Both the position numbers and the translations under genes were made by a program. Under the pieces are notes generated by a model. That model was not told the DNA's origin, searched no databases, and saw only the letters and a list, made by a program, of their open reading frames with translations. Positions 25,244-34,408 of a stretch of 64,000 nt of DNA are shown piece after piece. This DNA is from Pseudomonas sp. ok272 (GTDB taxonomy: Bacteria > Pseudomonadota > Gammaproteobacteria > Pseudomonadales > Pseudomonadaceae), in contig NZ_FOCB01000008.1 of the NCBI RefSeq assembly GCF_900109995.1, positions 124,001 through 188,000 of the forward strand, read 5' to 3'. Each line of letters begins with the position of its first letter. Within the stretch, counting starts at the first letter, position 1.

Positions 25244-27034
25244 CTAGTCGATGTACATCTGTTCGATGTTCTGGGCGTATTTGTGCTCTATCGCCTTGCG
25301 CTTGAGCTTCAAGGTGGCGGTGAGTTCATCGCCTGCGGCCGGCCATTCGGCGGCAAGGAGAGTGAAGCGCTTAACCTGCTCGACCCGGGACAGTCGCTGA
25401 TTGCCACGCTCCACGCCGGCGGCGACCGCAGCCAAAACCTCCGGATGGGATGCCAGCGTGGTAATGGGCCCGGTTATTTGCCGTGCCGCTGCCCAGGCCT
25501 TCGCGTAATCAGGGTCGAGCACAATCAATGCGATGTTGTATGGGCGAGCATCACCGACAACGCATACCGAGCCAATCAATGGGTCGCCGGACTTGATCAT
25601 GGCTTCGATATTGGCTGGGGACATGTTTTTACCGCTTGAGTTGATGATCAGCTCTTTTTTACGGTCGGTAATCCACAGATACCCGTCATCATCCAGCCGC
25701 CCGACATCACCTGTTCGATACCAGCCATCCTCGCTTAACGCTTCGGCGGTTTTCTCGGGTTGATGGTGATAGCCCTGCATGACCGGCAAACCCCGCAGCA
25801 GCACTTCACCGTCTTTGGCGATGGCTATTTGCATGCCGGGCACGGCCCGTCCGACGCTGCCAGGTTTGGACTGCCCCGGTTGTCCCATGGCGCCACACGC
25901 ACAGGTTTCCGTTGCGCCATAGATGTTTCCGATCGGTAGACCCAGCGCGGCAAAGAACGCTAGAACATGCCGTGGCGTCGGAGCCGTGCCGGTGTTCAAA
26001 ACCCGGGCTTGGTCGAGTCCAAGCTTGGCCCGCAGTGGTGCAAAGTAATCGGCGTCCGCTTGTCCCGATGCCGGGCTTGGGGATGAAGATGGTTGTGCCT
26101 CGCCATGAGCACTGAGCGCACGGTGCAGCTCTGCCTGGGCGTGTTCGGGTAATCGGGCAAAATCGGCCTCGATGCCGGCTTTTAGCTTCTCCCACAACCG
26201 TGGGACCGCAAAAAAATAGGTCGGCTTGACGATTGTGAGGTACACCGGCAGTAGTTTTTGATCGGGACAAATCGTGACTTCGACCCCGAAAAGGACCGCG
26301 CAGTAGTATTGTCCGACGCGGCCCGCAACATGAGCATGGGGCAGCCAGGAGATGATCCGCCCACCCTCGCCAAGCTGCATGATCGTGCCCATGCTTTGAG
26401 CAGCACTGAGCAGGTTCGCATGACTCAGGCGCACGCCTTTCGGCGCACCGGTAGTGCCCGAGGTATAAACCAATGTGAGAAGGTCTTCTGCGTGGACCGA
26501 TTTCGCGGCCTCTGCCAGGGGAATGCGCTGACGGGTTGTTTTCATCAGTTGCCGCAGCTCAATGATCGGCCAGCGTGCGGTAGCGACCTGGGCGGGAAGA
26601 TCATCGATGACGGCCACTGTGTCGAGCATGTCGAGGTATTTCTCGGCCTCGGTGAGTCGCCCGAGGAGACCCGCTTCGGTGATCAGCAAGTTTATCCCCG
26701 CGTCCCTGGTCATGTAGTCCAGTTGTTCGGGGGAGGACGTCGGGTACAGCGAAACGGGTACACCGCCGGCGGCGAGCACGGCTGCATCGGCAACGTAGAA
26801 CTCCAGGGTGTTGCCCATCAGGAGGCCTACTGACTCGTCCTTCCTCACCCCGATTTCACGCAGCACCGCCGCCAAACGGCCGACCTGATCAGCGAACTCG
26901 CTACGACTCAAGGTCGTGACGGGATCCAGCGCACGTAAAAAGACCGCGTCTGGCGCGCGGGCAACGAAGTGATCCAGTTCATGCAGGAAATTTCGATGCC
27001 CCACGTCACAGGGACTCATGCTGGCGACCTTCAT
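25244..27034 (-). CDS. Long-chain acyl-CoA synthetase-like AMP-dependent ligase
   Basis: This enzyme activates a carboxylic acid to its CoA thioester through an acyl-adenylate. The 596-residue form starts at ATG 27034 (MKVASMSPC), chosen because AAAGGA precedes it by seven bases; earlier in-frame starts lie over the operator. Motifs: P-loop YTSGTTGAPKG (190-200), adenine motif NIYGATETCACG, WYRTGDVGRLDDDGYLWITDRKKELI and the lysine-containing SGKNMSPANIEAMI. The architecture is that of the FAA1/FadD15 class. Codon use is slightly less GC-rich than in flanking genes. With the two hot-dog genes and the TetR gene it forms a probable acid-degradation or remodelling unit; the substrate cannot be read from sequence. 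Confidence 0.9.
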   Translation of the reverse strand: MKVASMSPCDVGHRNFLHELDHFVARAPDAVFLRALDPVTTLSRSEFADQVGRLAAVLREIGVRKDESVGLLMGNTLEFYVADAAVLAAGGVPVSLYPTSSPEQLDYMTRDAGINLLITEAGLLGRLTEAEKYLDMLDTVAVIDDLPAQVATARWPIIELRQLMKTTRQRIPLAEAAKSVHAEDLLTLVYTSGTTGAPKGVRLSHANLLSAAQSMGTIMQLGEGGRIISWLPHAHVAGRVGQYYCAVLFGVEVTICPDQKLLPVYLTIVKPTYFFAVPRLWEKLKAGIEADFARLPEHAQAELHRALSAHGEAQPSSSPSPASGQADADYFAPLRAKLGLDQARVLNTGTAPTPRHVLAFFAALGLPIGNIYGATETCACGAMGQPGQSKPGSVGRAVPGMQIAIAKDGEVLLRGLPVMQGYHHQPEKTAEALSEDGWYRTGDVGRLDDDGYLWITDRKKELIINSSGKNMSPANIEAMIKSGDPLIGSVCVVGDARPYNIALIVLDPDYAKAWAAARQITGPITTLASHPEVLAAVAAGVERGNQRLSRVEQVKRFTLLAAEWPAAGDELTATLKLKRKAIEHKYAQNIEQMYID

Positions 27035-27068
27035 GAATATGTCCTTTGAGGGTGTTGTTATTATTTTA

Positions 27069-27084
27069 TTCTCCATCTGGAGAA
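27069..27084. promoter_or_regulatory. Palindromic operator 2 of the acyl-CoA ligase/MaoC cluster
   Basis: TTCTCC-ATCT-GGAGAA, extended to an 18-base inverted repeat by flanking A/T (27068-27085), 35 bases upstream of the ligase ATG. It shares both half-sites with 25175-25190. Confidence 0.68.
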
Positions 27085-27214
27085 TATTTGCGAGATACCT
27101 ATCTGTCAACGCAGCATTGAATTTTATTCACCGAGTGGAAAAATTGGCGTGCAGGGCGCCTAGAGAATCTGGGGCGATTCAGTTAGGGCACATGGAGGTG
27201 TCGACTTCAGTCAC

Positions 27215-27248
27215 AAAAATGGGCGGCCTTGGTAGGTCGCCCATTTTT
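27215..27248 (-). terminator. Terminator of the 162-aa gene
   Basis: AAAAATGGGCGGCC, loop TTGGTA, GGTCGCCCATTTTT. It lies 37 bases after the minus-strand stop at 27285 and could work on both strands. It also marks the right edge of the accessory cluster. Confidence 0.82.
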
Positions 27249-27284
27249 TTGATCAGCGCAAAAGGGTGTGTACTAAGGCCGTGA

Positions 27285-27773
27285 CTAGAGATCCAGGCCA
27301 TCCTGGATCACCGCCAGAAAGGTGTCTTCATCGAGTCTCATCGGTGCCGGCTTCGGCTGGCCCGGGCCGGCGCTGGTCTGGATTTGCCATTGGGGCTCGC
27401 CGTGATCGTTCTCGATACGGTAGATGTAGCGTTCCTTGCCGTTGCCCAGGATGTCGACGCGTCCGGTGCCGCCGGCGATGAAGCGAGCGATGGGGTCGAG
27501 GGTGAGGGTCTTGTGGTTGCCTTCGATTTGCAGCTTGTCGATGGCGTAGTTGAAGGTGGCGCCTGTTGGCAGGCTTTCGAAGACGCGGGTCGGGACGCGG
27601 CGGATGCTCAGGCCCGCTTCGATCAGCGGTTCGAGCCACGTCTCAAGCACGTTGTACATCTCATAGACTTGCGTAGGCCAATGCTCGATCGCCGTGTCGT
27701 CACTGGCCTCCGCGTCAGCCCGAGTTCGTTGTTTTTGCTTCAGTTTTACGGCGAGCTCTTCGGCCTTACTCAT
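27285..27773 (-). CDS. Conserved hypothetical protein, 162 aa
   Basis: I do not recognise a functional family. The protein starts with a charged helical stretch (MSKAEELAVKLKQKQRTRADAEAS), followed by a mixed alpha/beta body (THPL-free; WPTQVYEMYNVLETWLEPLI, then VDILGNGKERYIYRIENDHGEPQWQI) and an acidic tail. No signal peptide, membrane segment or metal motif is seen. It looks soluble and cytosolic. Gene-like base composition, a good start context and its own terminator support it as real. It is divergent from the RNase T2 gene. Confidence 0.75.
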   Translation of the reverse strand: MSKAEELAVKLKQKQRTRADAEASDDTAIEHWPTQVYEMYNVLETWLEPLIEAGLSIRRVPTRVFESLPTGATFNYAIDKLQIEGNHKTLTLDPIARFIAGGTGRVDILGNGKERYIYRIENDHGEPQWQIQTSAGPGQPKPAPMRLDEDTFLAVIQDGLDL

Positions 27774-27948
27774 TGCGATTTCCTATCGTGCACAGAGGGG
27801 GTTGTTAGCCACTTCACGTTACTTCACCTTAGGGGGAATTGGCCAGCCGCTTGCTGTCACAATGGGCTGTATCCCGATGTCTCGCCAGCGTCAGAACTTA
27901 GTGTAGGAGTTGCGACGATGGATTATTCGCCTCTGAAGGAAAGAGCCA

Positions 27949-28614
27949 ATGAATAAACGCTATGTAGGGTTAGTGTTGTGCATGCTGATACTGGGTGGCG
28001 TCGGCATCAGCGGCGCTCGCCAGTCCCAGGAGAGCACGTCTCGCCCCGAGTCGGTGGCCGGGGTATTTGATTACTACCTGCTGGCACTGTCCTGGTCGCC
28101 GACGTTCTGCCTGACTCGCCCGGACAACGCGCAATGCACAGGCAAGGGCTACGGTTTTGTGTTGCACGGGCTATGGCCGCAGTACGCCAAGGGCGGCTGG
28201 CCGCAGTCGTGCGCGCCGATGACGCAGCTAACGCCATCTGAACGGGCGCAAGGGCGAGCGGTGTTCGTGACGCCGCAGCTACTCAAGCACGAATGGGCCA
28301 AGCACGGGACGTGCAGCGGCCTGGACGCCGCGGCATATCTGGAGCATGCCGACAAAGCCGTGGGGGCGGTAAAGGTGCCCGCGAAGTTGCAACCCTTCAA
28401 TCGGGAGGTCTACTTTAAGGCACGGGACATAGCCCAGATGTTCCGTGAGAGTAATCCCGGCCTGCCCGTCGATGGTGTGGTGGTGATGTGTCGTGGACCG
28501 CAGTTGTCGGAGGTGCGGGTGTGCATGGACAAGGCGTTGTCGTTTCAAGCGTGTGGCAAAGGCGTCAGGAGTAATTGCCGCGCAGGGGATATTCGGGTGC
28601 CACCGGTTCGTTAG
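27949..28614 (+). CDS. Ribonuclease T2 family protein, secreted or periplasmic
   Basis: RNase T2 enzymes cleave RNA non-specifically through 2',3'-cyclic phosphate intermediates. The 221-residue protein has a signal peptide (about 1-23) and both active-site segments: CAS I FVLHGLWPQY with His73 and CAS II KHEWAKHGTC with His114, Glu115 and His119. Several cysteines (FCLTRP, QCTGKG, SCAP, GTCS, VCMDK) are placed to form disulfides, as expected outside the cytosol. The ATG follows GAAGGAAAGAG. E. coli RNase I is the best-known relative. A role in RNA scavenging is inferred. Confidence 0.93.
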   Translation: MNKRYVGLVLCMLILGGVGISGARQSQESTSRPESVAGVFDYYLLALSWSPTFCLTRPDNAQCTGKGYGFVLHGLWPQYAKGGWPQSCAPMTQLTPSERAQGRAVFVTPQLLKHEWAKHGTCSGLDAAAYLEHADKAVGAVKVPAKLQPFNREVYFKARDIAQMFRESNPGLPVDGVVVMCRGPQLSEVRVCMDKALSFQACGKGVRSNCRAGDIRVPPVR

Positions 28615-28796
28615 ATTTGGGCCAGCGTGCGTTGAATGCGTGCGTCGGGTTCTGGCGGGCAAGTTGCACAGTCCTGTGCGACGGAGGCTTCGTATGGGCG
28701 TCTTGCTGTTTGCTCCTCGTCATCGCCGTAAGATAAGCTCGCCCGCATTAAGGGATCCGGGTGTTTGCTGGTGCCTTACTCTTCAAGGATGACGTT

Positions 28797-30377
28797 TTGC
28801 CTACCCCTATTCATGATCCGAATTACGCCCCTGGTGGGCCTCTAAAACGCTTGCCGCTGCGCAAGGCGGCGCTGCTATTCATTGGTGCGGTATGCCTGAG
28901 TTTGTGCGGCTTGCTGTATCTGCAACTGGAGCAGTCCCGCGAACACGACCTGAAAACCGCGCAACTGGCGTCGACGAACTTGACGCGGGCGATGGCCCAG
29001 CAGGCGCAGGACACCTTTCTGGAAGCGGACTTGGTGGTTACCAGCCTGGTCGACTGGATTCAGGCCGACGGCTATGACGCCACGCAAAACCCGCGTTTGC
29101 AACCCGCATTTGCGCGGCGCGCTCAGGTGCTGGGGCAACTGCACGGGTTGTTCCTGTTCGACAAGGACGGTCAATGGGTCGTGACATCCTTCGGCGATCT
29201 GCCGCGGCGCGGCGGTGTGGCGGATCGGGAGTACTTCAAGTTCCACCAACAGAACCCGCTTGCACAAACCCACATCGGGCCAGCGGTTCGCAGTCGGCAG
29301 AACGGCGAATGGATCATTCCGCTTTCGCGGCGGGTCAACGATCGAAATGGCGAGTTCCTGGGCGTGCTGCTGGCCGGGATCAAGATGTCGTACTTCGACC
29401 AGTTCTTTAAAAGCTTCAACCTCGATAACAACGGTGCGATGTTCTTGGCGCTGGCGGATGGCACGCTGCTGGCTCGACGCCCCTATGAGGAGGCGCTCAT
29501 CGGTGAGTCCCTGGCCCAGGGCCAGATTTTCCAGAGGTACTTGCCACAGGCCTCGGCGGGGACCGCGATGATTCGCTCCGAGCTGGATGGAGTCACTCGT
29601 TTGTATGGCTATCGTCAGTTGGAGGCCTATCCGCTCGTGGTCTCGGCGGCAGCACCCGAGGAGGTGATTCTTCGTAGCTGGTATGCCAATGCCGTCCAGT
29701 CCAGTGTGATTGTGGCGCTGGTGGTGCTGGGCGTTGGGCTGTTCGGCTGGGTGTTTGTGCAGCAGGTGCGCAACGGCGAGCGGATCGAGACTGACTTGCG
29801 TGAGGCGCAGGCGCGCCTGGAAGTGATTGCGACCCACGACAGCCTGACCGGGCTGGGAAATCGTCGCTTGTTCGAGCGGGCGCTGGAGGTCGAGTTCGCG
29901 CGCGGCGCCCGTCAACAGCAGTCGTTGGCGCTGATCATGTTCGATATCGACTTCTTCAAGCGCTACAACGACGCCTATGGCCATGTGAACGGCGACCAGT
30001 GCCTGGCGCGGGTCGCTGACGTGGTCAAGCGTTGCTGTCAGCGCAAGTCCGACTTGGCGGTGCGCTACGGTGGTGAGGAGTTCGCCGTATTGTTGCCAGA
30101 CACGGATGCGCAGGGGGCATTGGCGATTGCCGAGCAGATCCGTCACGCGATCAAGGAGGAGCAGATCATTCATTCCGGTTCGCCATCGGGGTATTTGACG
30201 GTGAGCCTGGGTTGCCACGCGTTTGTGCCGAAGGGCGGCGACAGCGTCGAGGTGTTTATCGAGCGTTCTGATACGGCGCTGTATCAGGCGAAGAACTTCG
30301 GTAGAAACCGTACGGTGGTGTCGGGCGACAACACGGCGGTCAATGAGCGTCAGGAAGCCGCTTCACTTCCGTCCTAG
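28797..30377 (+). CDS. Membrane diguanylate cyclase with periplasmic Cache-type sensor
   Basis: This enzyme makes c-di-GMP from two GTP. I chose TTG 28797 (MPTPIHDPNYAPGG), with AAGGA seven bases upstream, giving 526 residues; a GTG at 28761 would add 12. Layout: membrane helix (about 22-42), a periplasmic dCache-like domain (about 43-300, with FLFDKDGQWVVTSFG and VADREYFKFH), a second helix (about 305-327), and a GGDEF domain. The active-site motif is GGEEF (425-429) in RYGGEEFAVLLP. RKSD, five residues before it, matches the RxxD inhibitory site, so product feedback is likely. The ligand of the sensor is unknown. Confidence 0.9.
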   Translation: MPTPIHDPNYAPGGPLKRLPLRKAALLFIGAVCLSLCGLLYLQLEQSREHDLKTAQLASTNLTRAMAQQAQDTFLEADLVVTSLVDWIQADGYDATQNPRLQPAFARRAQVLGQLHGLFLFDKDGQWVVTSFGDLPRRGGVADREYFKFHQQNPLAQTHIGPAVRSRQNGEWIIPLSRRVNDRNGEFLGVLLAGIKMSYFDQFFKSFNLDNNGAMFLALADGTLLARRPYEEALIGESLAQGQIFQRYLPQASAGTAMIRSELDGVTRLYGYRQLEAYPLVVSAAAPEEVILRSWYANAVQSSVIVALVVLGVGLFGWVFVQQVRNGERIETDLREAQARLEVIATHDSLTGLGNRRLFERALEVEFARGARQQQSLALIMFDIDFFKRYNDAYGHVNGDQCLARVADVVKRCCQRKSDLAVRYGGEEFAVLLPDTDAQGALAIAEQIRHAIKEEQIIHSGSPSGYLTVSLGCHAFVPKGGDSVEVFIERSDTALYQAKNFGRNRTVVSGDNTAVNERQEAASLPS

Positions 30378-30561
30378 GTTCTTTTCAGAATCTTCTTACA
30401 GCGATCCCTTCGGTGATTGATTAGCCTTGCGAAGCTTTTGGCTGGCCAATACACGTCACCCATCATCGGGTGCTGTTCCGGGCATTGTGGCCCCTTGCGA
30501 CGCTCTCAGAGGCGAGCGGGGGGGCAGTGTCTGAACGCAATCATCGCGGAGTCGCTTCTCT

Positions 30562-31434
30562 ATGCAATTCAATACCTACAGCAGCAACAGCCTGAAAGTG
30601 GGCGGTGTTGCATTGTCGGCACTCGTCGTCGCTGCAATCGCATTCTCCAGTTTCTACACGGTCGATGAAAAGGAGCGCGGCGTTGTGCTGCGCAACGGTG
30701 CGTTGGTTGGCACCGCCGAGCCCGGGCTTGCGTTCAAGATCCCGCTGATCGAGACGGTGAAATTTATCAGCGTGCAGAATCAGACGAGCCACTACGCCAA
30801 GATGCAGGCGTACTCACAGGACCAACAGTCCGCAACGCTTTCTGTATCGGTCTCCTGGCATGTGGAGCCAGGTCAGGTTGCAGAGCTTTACAGAAGCTAT
30901 GGCGAAGTCGACGCAATGGTCTCGCGCCTAATCAGCCGGCAAGTTCCGACTCAGGTAGAGAATGTCTTTGGTCGTTACACGGCTATTCGGGCGGTTCAAG
31001 ATCGCGGCCAGTTCGTCACCGATGTGGCGAATGCCCTGAAATCGACCATTCATGGGCCGGTTAGCATTGATAGCGTGCAAATCGAGAACATCGATTTCTC
31101 GGACGCTTACGAGAAGTCTATCGAGGAGCGGATGAAGGCCGAGGTCCAGGTGAAGACCCGTGAGCAGATGCTGGCGACCGAGAAAATCCAGGCACAGATC
31201 CAGATCACCCAGGCCCAGGCTGAAGCCGACTCCAGGCTCGCGCAAGCCAAGGCCGACGCTGAGGCAACACGCTTGCGCGGGGATGCCGAAGCCGATGCGA
31301 TCAGGGCCCGAGCGGCTGCCCTGGCCAGCAACCAGAATCTCGTCGAGTTGATCAAGGCTGAGCGTTGGGATGGCAAGTTGCCTCAGACCATGCTGCCAAA
31401 CATGGTATTGCCTTTCCTCGATGCGAAAAAGTGA
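30562..31434 (+). CDS. SPFH/prohibitin-family membrane protein
   Basis: The 290-residue protein has one N-terminal membrane helix (about 12-32) followed by a Band 7/SPFH domain (VDEKERGVVLRNGALVGTAEPGLAFKIPLIETV) and a long coiled coil (about 170-260) rich in Ala, Glu and Gln repeats (QAQIQITQAQAEADSRLAQAKADAEATRLRGDAEADA). Such proteins form ring assemblies that organise membranes or restrain proteases. No NfeD-type or protease partner is adjacent. The family is clear; the specific role is not. Confidence 0.88.
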   Translation: MQFNTYSSNSLKVGGVALSALVVAAIAFSSFYTVDEKERGVVLRNGALVGTAEPGLAFKIPLIETVKFISVQNQTSHYAKMQAYSQDQQSATLSVSVSWHVEPGQVAELYRSYGEVDAMVSRLISRQVPTQVENVFGRYTAIRAVQDRGQFVTDVANALKSTIHGPVSIDSVQIENIDFSDAYEKSIEERMKAEVQVKTREQMLATEKIQAQIQITQAQAEADSRLAQAKADAEATRLRGDAEADAIRARAAALASNQNLVELIKAERWDGKLPQTMLPNMVLPFLDAKK

Positions 31435-31630
31435 TTGGCGCAACGCACTGCGCCTAGCGTCGTAGCGTGCGCCCCAACGGCTGGCGCATGTGCCGTACGG
31501 CCTGTGCGGTCTGGCGATGGATGAAATCAATTGTCCGTGCCCAGGGCACTTCTCGTATAACGTTGGCTCATCAGCAAGGCGTCGCGAAGCGTGAGGCGTG
31601 CGGCGCCTTTTCTTGAACCAGGAGCCTGTG

Positions 31631-32458
31631 ATGAGCGTGCCCGTTCTGAGCGAAATCAGTCTGTACCTGCACCGCCTGGGTTACTCCGCACCACCAGCCC
31701 CGACCCTGGATACCCTGCGCACGCTGCAACTGCGTCATACCCGTACGTTCGTCTTCGAGAATCTCTCGCCCCTGGCGGGAGAGCCGGTGTTGCTGGACCT
31801 TGAGTCGATCCAGCGCAAGCTGCTGCACGACCGTCGCGGCGGCTACTGCTACGAGCTCAATTACCTCTACATGACCTTGTTGCAGCACCTGGGTTACGCG
31901 GTGCGCGGTATCACCGGGCGTGTGGTGATGAATACTGCCAAAGACGCCTGGGTGGCGCGCACCCATCGCCTGACCCTGCTGACTCTGGAGGGAGTGCGCT
32001 ATATCACCGACGTGGGCTTCGGCGGCATGGTACCGACTGCACCGCTGTTGCTCGATACCGAAGACGAACAGGTCACGCCCCACGAGCCCTATCGCATCAC
32101 CCAGCATGACGGCAGCTATACGCTGCACGCCAAGGTCGCCGGGCAGTGGTGGGCAATGTATGTGTTTGACCTGCAACGCCAGGGTGATATCGATTATGAG
32201 ATCGGCAACTGGTACGTCTCGACCCATCCCCAGTCTCCGTTTTTGCAGCGCCTGATGGTGGCGCGTACCGGGGAGGGCGTGCGTCGGACCCTGAACAACG
32301 GGAGTTTTGCCATTCATCACATCGGTGCCCCCAGTGAGCGGCGAGAGATTACCGGCACGGTGGAACTGTTTGACCTGCTGGAGAGCGAGTTCGGTATTCG
32401 CGTGCCAAATCATCCGATGCTGGAGGAGGTCATTGCCCGGTTGATCGAGCCTGCGTGA
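31631..32458 (+). CDS. nat: Arylamine N-acetyltransferase
   Basis: This enzyme transfers an acetyl group from acetyl-CoA to arylamines, hydrazines or hydroxylamines by a ping-pong mechanism. The 275-residue protein starts at ATG 31631 behind AGGAG. The catalytic triad is readable: Cys73 in RRGGYCYELN, His112 in ARTHRLTLL and Asp127 in ITDVGFGG. The length matches bacterial NATs. It is a single gene between the SPFH gene and the purine permease, and its physiological substrate is unknown. Confidence 0.93.
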   Translation: MSVPVLSEISLYLHRLGYSAPPAPTLDTLRTLQLRHTRTFVFENLSPLAGEPVLLDLESIQRKLLHDRRGGYCYELNYLYMTLLQHLGYAVRGITGRVVMNTAKDAWVARTHRLTLLTLEGVRYITDVGFGGMVPTAPLLLDTEDEQVTPHEPYRITQHDGSYTLHAKVAGQWWAMYVFDLQRQGDIDYEIGNWYVSTHPQSPFLQRLMVARTGEGVRRTLNNGSFAIHHIGAPSERREITGTVELFDLLESEFGIRVPNHPMLEEVIARLIEPA

Positions 32459-32593
32459 GCAAAGTAGCGACGAGAAACGAAAAACCTGATCGGTTGGACA
32501 ATTTTTTTGGTGGGCGGATTTCAGCGAAAAAGCGCGTGCTAGTGGGGTGCAAGCAGGTGGGGCTGGCTGCCTGTTCATAATGCGACTGGTAAG

Positions 32594-32637
32594 TTGTATA
32601 CAATACTATGGACATTTATCTTTGGTATTGCATACAG
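32594..32637 (+). promoter_or_regulatory. Permease promoter with TTGTATACAA operator
   Basis: A perfect palindrome TTGTATACAA (32594-32603) overlaps a possible -35 box (TTGTAT); a -10-like TATCTT follows at 32617-32622 after 17 bases. An imperfect second copy, TTGCATACAG, lies at 32628-32637, 34 bases on. This is the form of site used by many GntR-family repressors; the regulator is not in the window. Confidence 0.5.
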
Positions 32638-32673
32638 TGCGCCCATAACAAAAAACCAGGGATCCCCCCCACG

Positions 32674-34197
32674 ATGAAAACGCCCTCTGTTTCACACCAA
32701 CGGCCTGAGGATGAAAACCTTGGCGTCGGCGCGAATATGGCCTACGGCCTGCAACACGTTCTGACCATGTATGGCGGTATCGTTGCGGTACCACTGATCA
32801 TCGGCCAGGCCGCCGGGCTTTCTCCGGCAGATATTGGTTTGTTGATTGCGGCATCGTTGTTTGCAGGGGGGTTGGCGACACTGCTGCAAACCCTGGGTGT
32901 ACCTTTTTTTGGTTGTCAGCTGCCGCTGGTACAGGGTGTTTCGTTTTCCGGCGTTGCCACCATGGTGGCGATTGTCAGCAGTGGCGGCGAAGGTGGTTTT
33001 CAGTCGATTCTCGGGGCGGTGATTGCCGCATCCTTGATTGGCTTGCTGATTACGCCGGTGTTCTCGCGCATTACCAAGTTCTTCCCACCCCTGGTCACCG
33101 GCATTGTGATCACCACCATCGGCCTGACGCTGATGCCGGTCGCGGCACGCTGGGCCATGGGTGGCAACAGCCACGCCGAGAGCTTCGGCAGCATGGAGAA
33201 CATCGGCCTGGCGGCGGTGACCCTGATGCTGGTGTTGCTGCTCAGCAAAATCGGCAGTGCGACCATCTCGCGCTTGTCGATCCTGCTGGCCATGGTGATC
33301 GGCACGCTGATCGCGGTGTCCCTCGGCATGGCGGACTTTTCCAGCGTCACCGAAGGTCCGATGTTCGGTTTCCCGACACCGTTTCATTTCGGCATGCCAA
33401 CCTTTCACTTCGCCGCCATCCTGTCGATGTGCATCGTGGTCATGGTGACGTTGGTGGAAACCTCGGCAGACATCCTGGCCGTCGGTGAAATCATCGACAC
33501 CAAGGTCGACTCCAAGCGCCTGGGCGATGGCCTGCGCGCTGACATGCTGTCGAGCATGATTGCGCCGATCTTTGGTTCCTTTACCCAAAGCGCATTCGCT
33601 CAGAACGTCGGGCTGGTGGCGGTGACGGGGATCAAGAGTCGCTTTGTGGTGGCCACGGGCGGCATCTTCCTGGTGGTCCTCGGCTTGCTGCCCTTCATGG
33701 GGCGGGTCATCGCTGCAGTCCCGACCTCCGTGCTCGGTGGCGCCGGTATCGTATTGTTCGGCACCGTGGCGGCGAGCGGAATCCGTACGTTGTCCAAGGT
33801 CGACTACCGTAACAACGTCAACCTGATCATCGTTGCGACCTCCATCGGCTTTGGCATGATCCCGATTGCCGCACCGAACTTCTACGACCACTTCCCAAGC
33901 TGGTTCGCCACCATCTTCCATTCGGGCATCAGTTCGTCGGCGATCATGGCGATCCTGCTCAACCTGGCCTTCAACCACTTCACCACCGGCAACTCGGACC
34001 AGCAGTCGGTGTTCGCTGCCGGCACTGAGCGTACCCTGCGCTTCCAGGATCTGGCAGCCTTGCGCGAAGGGGACTACTTCGCCGATGGCAAACTGCACGA
34101 TTGTGATGGCAAGGAGATCCCAGTGGTGGTGGATGAGCACGGTCACGGTGCGCCGGAGCATCGTCCGGCACATGCCAAAAGCGGTGAGCATGTCTGA
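32674..34197 (+). CDS. NCS2-family nucleobase (xanthine/urate-type):cation symporter
   Basis: This inner-membrane permease imports purine bases, probably urate or xanthine, with protons or other cations. The protein has 507 residues from ATG 32674 (MKTPSVSHQRPEDENLGVG) with about 14 hydrophobic segments. The NCS2 motifs are visible: ANMAYGLQHVLTMYGGIVAVPLIIG (QH in TM1), ETSADILAVGEIID, and FTQSAFAQNVGLVAVTGIKSRFVV. The C-terminal cytosolic tail is histidine-rich (DEHGHGAPEHRPAH) and follows a conserved RTLRFQDLAALREGDYF segment. Exact substrate is uncertain. Confidence 0.92.
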   Translation: MKTPSVSHQRPEDENLGVGANMAYGLQHVLTMYGGIVAVPLIIGQAAGLSPADIGLLIAASLFAGGLATLLQTLGVPFFGCQLPLVQGVSFSGVATMVAIVSSGGEGGFQSILGAVIAASLIGLLITPVFSRITKFFPPLVTGIVITTIGLTLMPVAARWAMGGNSHAESFGSMENIGLAAVTLMLVLLLSKIGSATISRLSILLAMVIGTLIAVSLGMADFSSVTEGPMFGFPTPFHFGMPTFHFAAILSMCIVVMVTLVETSADILAVGEIIDTKVDSKRLGDGLRADMLSSMIAPIFGSFTQSAFAQNVGLVAVTGIKSRFVVATGGIFLVVLGLLPFMGRVIAAVPTSVLGGAGIVLFGTVAASGIRTLSKVDYRNNVNLIIVATSIGFGMIPIAAPNFYDHFPSWFATIFHSGISSSAIMAILLNLAFNHFTTGNSDQQSVFAAGTERTLRFQDLAALREGDYFADGKLHDCDGKEIPVVVDEHGHGAPEHRPAHAKSGEHV

Positions 34198-34212
34198 CCG
34201 CGTAACCGAGTA

Positions 34213-34253
34213 AAAAAGGGCCAGCCCGTCGAGTGGACGGGCCGGTCCTTTTT
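34213..34253 (+). terminator. Terminator of the NCS2 permease gene
   Basis: AAAAAGGGCC-A-GCCCGTC, loop GAGTG, GACGGGC-C-GGTCCTTTTT. It starts 15 bases after the stop codon. Confidence 0.85.
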
Positions 34254-34285
34254 CGTTGAGTGGTGCGGCGTTTTCGTCGCCCACA

Positions 34286-34320
34286 AAAAAGCCCCTGATC
34301 TTTCGATTCAGGGGCTTTTT
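34286..34320 (-). terminator. Terminator of tRNA-Asn
   Basis: AAAAAGCCCCTGA ... TCAGGGGCTTTTT with a 9-base loop. It lies just 3' of the minus-strand tRNA and could also terminate plus-strand read-through. Confidence 0.85.
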
Positions 34321-34332
34321 GTTGTTGCTGTC

Positions 34333-34408
<76 letters not shown>

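Noticed and set aside
27035..27284. Right attachment site of the dusA element in the AT-rich DNA upstream of the acyl-CoA ligase
   Set aside because: I compared the dusA 5' sequence with this stretch and saw no repeated core, so the right boundary cannot be placed.
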